This document shows, piece after piece, positions 9,489-16,462 of a stretch of DNA of 64,000 nt. A program made the position numbers and the translations under genes. The notes under the pieces were generated by a model. That model was given only the letters and a program-made list of their open reading frames with translations. It searched no databases and was not told where the DNA came from. Each line of letters opens with the position of its first letter. Positions within the stretch are counted from its first letter, which is position 1. The DNA is from Mycobacterium sp. IS-836. Its GTDB lineage: Bacteria; Actinomycetota; Actinomycetes; Mycobacteriales; Mycobacteriaceae. The stretch covers positions 1-64,000 of the forward strand of contig NZ_MBEU01000052.1 in NCBI RefSeq assembly GCF_001954275.1, given 5' to 3'.

Positions 9489-12371
9489 ATGACCCGAGAC
9501 AGTGCCCATCCGCGGCGACTTCGCGTCTCCGCGCTGGCGGCCGTCGCCAACCCGTCGTACACCCGCGTCGACACGTGGAACCTGCTCGACGACGCCTGCC
9601 GTCACCTCGCCGAGGTCGACCTCGCGGGACTGGACATCGCCCATGACATGGCGCGGGTGAAGCGTTTGATGGACCGCATCGGCGCCTACGAGCGGTACTG
9701 GCTGTATCCGGGCGCGGAGAATCTGGCGACCTTCCGCGCGCACCTGGAGAGCAAGTCCACGGTGCGGCTGTCCGAGGAGGTGTCGCTGGCCGCGCGGCTG
9801 CTGTGCGAATACGGCGACCGCGCAGGGCTTTTCGACACGTCCGCCCCGCTGGCCGACCAGGAGCTGGTGGCGCGGGCCAAGCAGCAGCAGTTCTACACCG
9901 TGCTGCTCGCCGACGACGCCCCGATGACCGCGCCCGACAGCCTGGCGGAATGTCTGCGGGCGCTGCGCTCCGCGTCCGACGACGTCCAGTTCGAGCTGCT
10001 GGTCGTGCCCAGCGTCGAGGACGCCATCACCGCCGTCGCGCTCAATGGCGAGATCCAGGCCGCGATCATCCGCCACGACCTGCCGCTGCGGTCGCGCGAC
10101 CGGGTGCCGCTGATGAACACGCTGCTCGGGCCGAACGATTCGGCGGCGGGCGGTGTGGTACCCGATTGCCCGGACGACTGGGTCGAATGCGGCGAGTGGA
10201 TCCGCGAACTGCGGCCCCACATCGACCTTTACCTGCTCACCGACGAGTCGATCGCGGCGGGCAACATTGACGAGCCGGATGTCTACGACCGGACGTTCTA
10301 CCGGCTCAACGACGTCACCGACCTGCACAGCACCGTGCTCGCGGGTCTGCGGAACCGGTTCGCCACACCGTTTTTCGACGCGTTGCGGGCCTATGCGGCT
10401 GCACCGGTCGGTCAGTTTCACGCCCTTCCCGTCGCCCGGGGCGCCAGCATCTTCAATTCCAAGTCGCTGCAGGACATGGGAGAGTTCTACGGCCGCAACA
10501 TCTTCATGGCCGAGACGTCGACCACCTCGGGTGGCCTGGACTCGCTGCTGGACCCGCACGGCAACATCAAGAAGGCGATGGACAAGGCCGCGAAAACGTG
10601 GAACGCCGACCACACCTACTTCGTCACCAACGGAACCTCGACGGCCAACAAGATCGTCGTGCAGTCCCTGACCCGGCCGGGCGACATCGTCCTGATCGAC
10701 CGCAACTGCCACAAGTCGCATCACTACGGCCTGGTGCTGGCCGGCGCGTATCCGCTGTACCTCGACGCATATCCGTTGCCGCAGTTCGCGATTTACGGGG
10801 CGGTGTCGCTGGAGACGATCAAGAAGACGCTGCTGGACCTCGAGGCGGCCGGGCAGCTGCACCGGGTGCGCATGCTGTTGCTCACCAACTGCACGTTCGA
10901 CGGCGTCGTCTACAACCCGCGCCGCGTGATGGAGGAGGTGCTGGCGATCAAGCCGGACATCTGCTTCCTGTGGGACGAGGCGTGGTACGCGTTCGCCACC
11001 GCCGTGCCGTGGGCCCGGCAGCGCACCGCCATGGTGTCCGCCGATCGCCTCTACCAGATGCTGTCGTCGCCGGAATACGCTGAGGAATACCGCAATTGGG
11101 CCGCCTCCATGCAGGGCGTCGACCGGTCCGAGTGGCTGCACCGCCGGCTGCTGCCCGACCCCGCGGCCGCGCGGGTCCGGGTATACGCGACGCACTCCAC
11201 GCACAAGTCGTTGTCGGCGCTTCGGCAGGCGTCGATGATCCACGTGCGCGACCAGGATTTCAACGCGCGCGCCCGCGACGCGTTCGGGGAGGCGTTCCTG
11301 ACACACACCTCGACCTCGCCCAACCAGCAACTCCTCGCGTCGCTGGACCTGGCGCGCCGGCAGGTGGACATCGAGGGATTCCAACTGGTCCGGCTGGTCT
11401 ACAACATGGCGCTGACCTTCCGAGGCCGGGTCCGCAAGGACCGGCTGATCAGCAAGTGGTTCCGCATCCTCGACGAGTCGGACCTGGTGCCCGACGAGTT
11501 CCGGGCATCCCATGTCAGCTCGTTCCGCCAGGTCGTACAGGGCGCGCAGGCCGAGTGGAACGAGGCGTGGCGCTCCGACGAGTTCGTGCTGGATCCGACG
11601 CGGGTCACGCTGTTCGTCGGCAAGACCGGGATGAACGGATACGACTTCCGCGAGAAGATCCTGATGGAGCGGTTCGGCATCCAGATCAACAAGACGTCGA
11701 TCAACAGCGTGCTGCTGATCTTCACGATCGGCGTGACGTGGTCCAGCGTGCATTATCTGCTCGACGTGCTGCGCCGGATCGCCACCGATTTCGACCACAT
11801 CCAGAACGCCGCCAGCGCCGCCGACTGGTCGCTGCACGACCGCCACGTCGAGGAGATCACCCAGGACCTGCCGCACCTGCCGGACTTCAGCGAGTTCGAC
11901 ATCGCCTTCCGTCCCGTCGACGCCTGCGCGTTCGGTGACACGCGGTCGGCTTTCTACGCGGGATACGAGGAGTCCGACCGCGAGTACGTACTGATCGGCA
12001 CTGCCGGGCGACGTCTGGCCGAGGGCAAGACCCTGGTGTCCACCACGTTCGTGGTGCCCTACCCGCCCGGTTTCCCGGTGCTGGTCCCCGGTCAGGTGGT
12101 CTCCAAGGAGATCGTCTACTTCCTGGCCCAGCTCGACGTGAAGGAGATTCACGGGTACAACCCGGAACTCGGGTTGTCGGTGTTCACCCCGGAGGCGCTG
12201 GCCCGCATGGAGGCGCAACGTAACGCGGCGATGGCGGCGGTGGGTTCGGCGTTCCCGGTCTTCGAGCTGCCTTCGGATGCCAAGGCCATCAACGGCGCAA
12301 CCACCTCTCCCAACGGGGGTTCTACTCACGGGGATCGCAAAGGCGGTGTCTCGTCCGAGGTGGCGCAATAG
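9489..12371 (+). CDS. PLP-dependent Orn/Lys/Arg decarboxylase family protein (Rv2531c-like)
   Basis: A 960-residue fold-type I PLP enzyme of the basic amino acid decarboxylase family. The N-terminal ~270 residues are poorly conserved; the core (around 300-750) contains FVTNGTSTANKIV, LLTNCTFDGVVYN, FLWDEAWYAF (PLP-pairing aspartate) and THSTHKSLSALRQ, with the Schiff-base lysine at about residue 573. The ATG at 9489 follows GAAGGTG; an upstream in-frame start adds 13 residues. The family makes polyamines (putrescine, cadaverine or agmatine), but the substrate cannot be read from sequence. It ends with a low-complexity tail. A hairpin after the stop separates it from the next operon. Confidence 0.88.
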   Translation: MTRDSAHPRRLRVSALAAVANPSYTRVDTWNLLDDACRHLAEVDLAGLDIAHDMARVKRLMDRIGAYERYWLYPGAENLATFRAHLESKSTVRLSEEVSLAARLLCEYGDRAGLFDTSAPLADQELVARAKQQQFYTVLLADDAPMTAPDSLAECLRALRSASDDVQFELLVVPSVEDAITAVALNGEIQAAIIRHDLPLRSRDRVPLMNTLLGPNDSAAGGVVPDCPDDWVECGEWIRELRPHIDLYLLTDESIAAGNIDEPDVYDRTFYRLNDVTDLHSTVLAGLRNRFATPFFDALRAYAAAPVGQFHALPVARGASIFNSKSLQDMGEFYGRNIFMAETSTTSGGLDSLLDPHGNIKKAMDKAAKTWNADHTYFVTNGTSTANKIVVQSLTRPGDIVLIDRNCHKSHHYGLVLAGAYPLYLDAYPLPQFAIYGAVSLETIKKTLLDLEAAGQLHRVRMLLLTNCTFDGVVYNPRRVMEEVLAIKPDICFLWDEAWYAFATAVPWARQRTAMVSADRLYQMLSSPEYAEEYRNWAASMQGVDRSEWLHRRLLPDPAAARVRVYATHSTHKSLSALRQASMIHVRDQDFNARARDAFGEAFLTHTSTSPNQQLLASLDLARRQVDIEGFQLVRLVYNMALTFRGRVRKDRLISKWFRILDESDLVPDEFRASHVSSFRQVVQGAQAEWNEAWRSDEFVLDPTRVTLFVGKTGMNGYDFREKILMERFGIQINKTSINSVLLIFTIGVTWSSVHYLLDVLRRIATDFDHIQNAASAADWSLHDRHVEEITQDLPHLPDFSEFDIAFRPVDACAFGDTRSAFYAGYEESDREYVLIGTAGRRLAEGKTLVSTTFVVPYPPGFPVLVPGQVVSKEIVYFLAQLDVKEIHGYNPELGLSVFTPEALARMEAQRNAAMAAVGSAFPVFELPSDAKAINGATTSPNGGSTHGDRKGGVSSEVAQ

Positions 12372-12376
12372 CCGAT

Positions 12377-12401
12377 CGCGCCAGGGTTTTTCCTGGTCGC
12401 G
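12377..12401 (+). terminator. Terminator-like hairpin after the decarboxylase gene
   Basis: CGCGCCAGG (12377-12385) pairs with CCTGG-T-CGCG (12392-12401, one bulged T) around the loop GTTTTT, 5 bp after the stop codon. The stem is GC-rich but no U run follows, as is common in mycobacteria. It would insulate the downstream operon. Confidence 0.55.
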
Positions 12402-12482
12402 GCCAAATACGGACCGGCGCAATAAACTGATCCGCCCGCCGGCGCCACACTCGCCGGCCCCCAATGTGCCCGCGACCGGCAT

Positions 12483-12488
12483 TAGCGT
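12483..12488 (+). promoter_or_regulatory. TAGCGT -10 box, leaderless start of the GntR-led operon
   Basis: TAGCGT ends 6 nt before the GTG at 12495, so the operon mRNA may start at the start codon. A second possible -10 (TAAACT, 12423-12428) lies upstream and would give a ~60-nt leader. Confidence 0.45.
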
Positions 12489-12494
12489 GACGGC

Positions 12495-13241
12495 GTGGCC
12501 GACGCCATACCGATCTCGCGTCTCGAGGGCTCCCGGGCCAACCGTGCCCGCCGGGCCGCCGACGTGTTGCGTCAGCAGATTCACGCGGGCGCCTACGCCG
12601 ACGGGCTGCCCGCCGAAAACGACTTGGCGGCCGAATTCCTGGTCTCGCGCAACACGATTCGCGAGGCGCTGGGCATCCTGAAGAACGAGGGGCTGATCGA
12701 CCGCGGCCCCAAAGTCGGCACGCATGTGGCCCAGCGCAAATACGACCATCGGCTCGACGCGCTGCTGGGACTGAAGGAAACGTTCAAAGACCTCGGCGAA
12801 GTTCGCAACGAGGTGCGGGCGGCGATGCCGGTGACGGCGCCGCCGTTGGTGGCCCGCCGCCTGGGGCTGCAACCCGGCGACGAGGCGGTGTTCGTCGAGC
12901 GGTTGCGCTACCTCGGAGACCTGCCGCTGAGTCTCGACCTGACCTACCTCGCCCCGGACATCGGAAGCCGCATCCTGGGCCATCACCTGGAAACCAACGA
13001 CCTGTTCGCCCTCATCGAGCAGGTGAGCGGGCAGCGGCTGGGTTCGGCGTCGTTGGCGCTGGAAGCCATCCCCGCCGACGCGCACTCGGCGGCCGCGCTC
13101 CAGGTGCCCGACGGGGCCGCGCTGCTCATGCTGGAGCGGCTCACCAGCCTCGACGACGGCAGGCCCGTCGACCTGGAGTACATCCGGATGCGAGGCGATC
13201 GAATCACCATGCGCGGCAACCTGATAAGGAGCAATCCATGA
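12495..13241 (+). CDS. GntR/HutC-type transcriptional regulator
   Basis: A 248-residue regulator. The N-terminal winged helix (residues ~18-80) has LPAENDLAAEFLVSRNTIREALGILKNEGLI, and the rest matches a UTRA ligand-binding domain (EAVFVERLRY, LSLDLTYL, ending DLEYIRMRGDRITM). Such regulators usually sense a substrate or intermediate of the pathway they sit next to. The gene is first in a six-gene unit in which each junction overlaps by 1 to 4 bp, so it probably controls its own operon. The effector may be the transported compound; not known. Confidence 0.88.
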   Translation: MADAIPISRLEGSRANRARRAADVLRQQIHAGAYADGLPAENDLAAEFLVSRNTIREALGILKNEGLIDRGPKVGTHVAQRKYDHRLDALLGLKETFKDLGEVRNEVRAAMPVTAPPLVARRLGLQPGDEAVFVERLRYLGDLPLSLDLTYLAPDIGSRILGHHLETNDLFALIEQVSGQRLGSASLALEAIPADAHSAAALQVPDGAALLMLERLTSLDDGRPVDLEYIRMRGDRITMRGNLIRSNP

Positions 13242-13465
13242 CCCTGGTCAACCACCGCGCCGACGTGCCCGTGACGATCGACGAATCGCTGTGCATCGAC
13301 GGCTGCACCCTGTGCGTGGAGATCTGTCCGCTTGATGCGCTGGCCATCAACCCCGACACCGGGAAGGCCTACATGCACGTCGACGAATGCTGGTACTGCG
13401 GCCCGTGCGCGGCCCGCTGCCCGACCGGCGCCGTCACCGTCAACATGCCCTACCTCCTACGCTGA
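13238..13465 (+). CDS. 2[4Fe-4S] ferredoxin, AprB-like
   Basis: A 75-residue ferredoxin with eight cysteines. Cluster one uses C19, C23, C26 and C30 (spacing CX3CX2CX3CP, one residue longer than usual in the first gap); cluster two uses C51, C54, C57 and C61 (CX2CX2CX3CP). The segment DECWYCGPCAARCPTGAV resembles the AprB subunit of adenylylsulfate reductase. Its genetic partner is likely the AprA-like flavoprotein at the operon end. Overlaps the regulator gene by 4 bp and the next gene by 1 bp (TGATG). Role as electron carrier is inferred. Confidence 0.88.
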   Translation: MTLVNHRADVPVTIDESLCIDGCTLCVEICPLDALAINPDTGKAYMHVDECWYCGPCAARCPTGAVTVNMPYLLR

Positions 13466-14853
13466 TGAAACGCCAAGCCACACGGCTGATCTCGATGGCA
13501 GCCGTTATCGTCGCCGCCGTCTCGGGCTGCTCGCTGGAATCGCTGTCGCAGTCATCCGGCGTGGTCAACGTCGTCGTGGGCTATCAGTCCAAGACCATCA
13601 ACACCGTGACCGCGGGCACGCTGCTGCGCGCCCAGGGCTACCTGGAGCGCCGGCTCGCCGACATCACCACCCGCACCGGCACCAAATACGCGGTGCGGTG
13701 GCAGGACTACGACACCGGCGCCCCGATCACCGCGCAGATGCTCGCCGAGAAGATCGACATCGGCTCGATGGGTGACTACCCGATGCTGATCAACGGCTCC
13801 AAGACGCAGGCCAATCCGCTGGCCCGCACCGAGATGGTGTCCGTCACCGGCTACAACCCCAAGGGCGCGCTGAACATGGTGGTGGTCGCGCCCAATTCGC
13901 CTGCCACCGGGCTAGCCGACCTGGCCGGTGCGAAGGTCTCGGCCAGCGTCGGCTCGGCCGGGCACGGCACCCTGGTGCGCGCGCTGGACAAGGCCCGGAT
14001 CAACGGCGTCGAGGTGCTCAACCAGCAACCTCAGATCGGTGCGTCCGCTCTGGAATCCGGTCAGGTACAGGCACTTTCGCAGTTCGTCGCCTGGCCCGGG
14101 CTGCTCGTCTTCCAGGGCAAGGCCAAGCTGCTCTACGACGGGGCCGAGCTGAACGTACCCACCCTGCACGGCGTGGTGGTGCGGCGGTCGTATGCGTCGG
14201 CGCATCCGGAGGTGCTGGCGGCCTTCCTGCAGGCCCAGCTGGACGCCACCGATTTCCTCAACGCCAAGCCGCTGGAGGCGGCCCGCATTGTGTCCCAAGC
14301 GGCCGGGCTTGCGCAGGAAGTGGTTTATCTCTACAACGGTCCCGGCGGCACGTCGTTCGACACCACCCTGAAACCGTCGCTGGCCGACGCGCTGAAAAAC
14401 GATGTGCCCTACCTGAAGTCGATCGGCGACTTCGCCGACCTCGACGTTTCCGGGTTCGTCCAAGACGAGGCGCTGCGCGCGGTGTTCGCGGCCCGCGGCC
14501 TGAACTACGACGCGGCCCGGGCGGCCACCGCCAACCCCTCGGCGCTGCGCGGCGATCCCGCCCAGGCGAGCGAATTGTGGCTGGACGGATCCGACGCGAC
14601 GCAAACGTTCGCCGACCCGACCGGCCTGCTGCGGGCGGTCCGGGACGCGACCGCGCGCGGCGCCAAGGTCCGGGCGGCGTACGTTCCCGACGCCGAGCTG
14701 GGCACCCGCTGGTTCGCCGACAAGGCGGCCTGGGTGCGCGACGGCCAGAAATTCCTGCCCTTCGGCACCCCGGCCGGGGCGCGTCGCTACCTCGCCGCGC
14801 ACCCGGGCAGCGTGACCGTGAATTACCAAGAGGCACTGGGAGGTTCGGTATGA
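13465..14853 (+). CDS. ABC transporter substrate-binding lipoprotein with NosL-like C-terminal domain
   Basis: A 462-residue lipoprotein: lipobox VSGC with Cys22 as lipidation site, then a periplasmic binding domain of the NrtA/SsuA/TauA type (residues ~35-340; GYQSKTINTV, EKIDIGSMGDYPMLI, ADLAGAKVSASVGSAGHG). This class binds nitrate, sulfonates, taurine or related small molecules. The last ~110 residues (from about 350) are extra and end with AYVPDAELGTRWF, KAAW and [19 protein letters not shown], a pattern reminiscent of the NosL copper chaperone, but its metal-binding methionine is not evident. The ATG at 13465 overlaps the ferredoxin stop by one base. Ligand unknown. Confidence 0.85.
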   Translation: MKRQATRLISMAAVIVAAVSGCSLESLSQSSGVVNVVVGYQSKTINTVTAGTLLRAQGYLERRLADITTRTGTKYAVRWQDYDTGAPITAQMLAEKIDIGSMGDYPMLINGSKTQANPLARTEMVSVTGYNPKGALNMVVVAPNSPATGLADLAGAKVSASVGSAGHGTLVRALDKARINGVEVLNQQPQIGASALESGQVQALSQFVAWPGLLVFQGKAKLLYDGAELNVPTLHGVVVRRSYASAHPEVLAAFLQAQLDATDFLNAKPLEAARIVSQAAGLAQEVVYLYNGPGGTSFDTTLKPSLADALKNDVPYLKSIGDFADLDVSGFVQDEALRAVFAARGLNYDAARAATANPSALRGDPAQASELWLDGSDATQTFADPTGLLRAVRDATARGAKVRAAYVPDAELGTRWFADKAAWVRDGQKFLPFGTPAGARRYLAAHPGSVTVNYQEALGGSV

Positions 14854-15716
14854 CCTTAGATGCAAGCCCGACATTGATCGAACCGGTTGTCGGGGCGGCC
14901 ACGTTGCCGACATTCGCGCGGCCGCGGCGGATCGCCTCGCTATGGCGGTCGCGGCTGCTGCAGGTGGCGTCGGTGGCAGCCGCCATCGGAGTGTGGCAGG
15001 TGCTCACCGCCGGCAAGGTGCGGCTGCTGCTGCGATTCGACACATTGCCGACCGTCACCCAGATCGTGACCGCGCTGCACCGCCGGCTCGGCGCCTACGA
15101 GTACTGGCTCGACCTGGCGCAGTCGTTGATCCGCATCCTCACCGGCTTCGGGCTGGCCGCGGTGATCGGCGTCGCGACGGGTGTACTGCTGGGCCGCTCG
15201 CGATTGTTCGCCGACCTGTTCGGCCCGCTGGCGGAGCTGGCCAGGCCCATTCCCGCCATCGCGCTGGTGCCGGTCGCGATCCTGCTGTTCCCCACCGACG
15301 AGGCCGGCATCGTGTTCATCACCTTTCTCGCGGCCTACTTTCCGATCATGGTCAGCACCCGGCACGCGGTGCGCGCGCTGCCCACGTTGTGGGAGGACTC
15401 GGTGCGGACCCTGGGCGGCGGCCGGTGGGAGGTGCTGCGGCAGGTCGTGCTGCCGGGCATCCTGCCCGGAGTGTTCGGCGGTCTGTCGGTCGGCATGGGC
15501 GTCGCCTGGATCTGCGTGATCTCCGCGGAGATGATCTCCGGCCGCCTCGGGGTGGGCTATCGCACCTGGCAGGAGTACACCGTGCTGGCCTACCCCCAGG
15601 TTTTCGTCGGCATCATCACCATCGGGGTGCTGGGCTTCTCGACGGCCGCGGCCGTCGAACTGGTGGGCCGGCGGGTGACGCGCTGGCTGCCGCGTGCACA
15701 GGCGCAGTCGCGGTGA
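14850..15716 (+). CDS. ABC transporter permease (SsuC/TauC type)
   Basis: A 288-residue membrane protein with about six hydrophobic segments and the BPD_transp_1 signature. The coupling-helix EAA loop reads LWEDSVRTLGGGRWEVLRQVVLPGILPG (split here only for description, near residues 175-200). The ATG at 14850 overlaps the lipoprotein gene by 4 bp and gives a short cytoplasmic N-terminus. It forms one importer with the binding protein and the ATPase next to it; a homodimer is expected as only one permease gene is present. Confidence 0.92.
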   Translation: MTLDASPTLIEPVVGAATLPTFARPRRIASLWRSRLLQVASVAAAIGVWQVLTAGKVRLLLRFDTLPTVTQIVTALHRRLGAYEYWLDLAQSLIRILTGFGLAAVIGVATGVLLGRSRLFADLFGPLAELARPIPAIALVPVAILLFPTDEAGIVFITFLAAYFPIMVSTRHAVRALPTLWEDSVRTLGGGRWEVLRQVVLPGILPGVFGGLSVGMGVAWICVISAEMISGRLGVGYRTWQEYTVLAYPQVFVGIITIGVLGFSTAAAVELVGRRVTRWLPRAQAQSR

Positions 15717-16462
15717 CCGCGACAAATCGGGGCATGAGCCTCGAGCTGGATCGGGTTCGGTTGTCCTACACCGGAACCCCGGTCATCGACGGGTTGAGCC
15801 TGGCGGTGCGGCCGGGGGAGATCCTGGTGCTCACCGGGCCCTCGGGCTGCGGCAAGTCGACGGTGCTGCGCGCGCTGGCTGGCCTGCTGTCACCCGACGA
15901 CGGGCGGGTGCTGGCCGACGGCGTACCGGTCACCACCACTTCGGGCGACCGCGGCATGGTGTTCCAGGACAACGCGTTGCTGCCGTGGCGCACCGTGCGG
16001 TCCAACATCGAACTGGCGCTGCGGCTGCGCGGCGAACCGCGCGCCACCCGGCGCGCGGCGGCCGAGCGCTGGATCGACGAGCTCGAGCTCCGCGGCTTCG
16101 GCGACTACCTGCCCAAGAGCCTCTCGGGCGGCATGCGCCAGCGCGTCCAGCTGGCCCGCGGCCTGGCCGGAGCCCCGCGCGCGGTGATGATGGACGAGCC
16201 GTTCGGGGCGCTGGACACCCAAACCCGCGCCGCCATGCAGCGATTGCTCATCGAAACCTGGCGCACCCACCCGACGACGATCGTCTTCGTCACGCACGAC
16301 GTGGACGAGGCGCTGGCGCTGGGGGACCGGATCGTGGTGCTGGGCCGTGCCGCCGAACCCGTTCGCGCGGCGCTGGATGTGCCCGAACCGCGCAGCGGCC
16401 GCCCCGAGCACGAATTGCGCGCGGAAATCATTGCCGCCCTGAACCATTCGGTGGCGGCCTGA
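15713..16462 (+). CDS. ABC transporter ATP-binding protein (SsuB/TauB type)
   Basis: A 249-residue ATPase with Walker A GPSGCGKST, Q-loop MVFQDNALLPW, signature LSGGMRQRV, Walker B RAVMMDEPFG and H-loop VFVTHDVDEA. The sequence groups with nitrate/sulfonate/taurine importers. The GTG at 15713 overlaps the permease stop by 4 bp; an alternative ATG lies at 15734 (MSLELDRV), which would give the more usual length for the family. The stop shares one base with the start of the flavoprotein gene. Confidence 0.92.
   Translation: MTATNRGMSLELDRVRLSYTGTPVIDGLSLAVRPGEILVLTGPSGCGKSTVLRALAGLLSPDDGRVLADGVPVTTTSGDRGMVFQDNALLPWRTVRSNIELALRLRGEPRATRRAAAERWIDELELRGFGDYLPKSLSGGMRQRVQLARGLAGAPRAVMMDEPFGALDTQTRAAMQRLLIETWRTHPTTIVFVTHDVDEALALGDRIVVLGRAAEPVRAALDVPEPRSGRPEHELRAEIIAALNHSVAA

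Noticed and set aside
8562..13085. A 1507-codon open frame on the minus strand over nusB, the decarboxylase and the GntR gene
   Set aside because: It is the antisense shadow of genes with clear family matches; its protein is His/Arg/Gln-rich with no domain, as expected from third-position GC bias.
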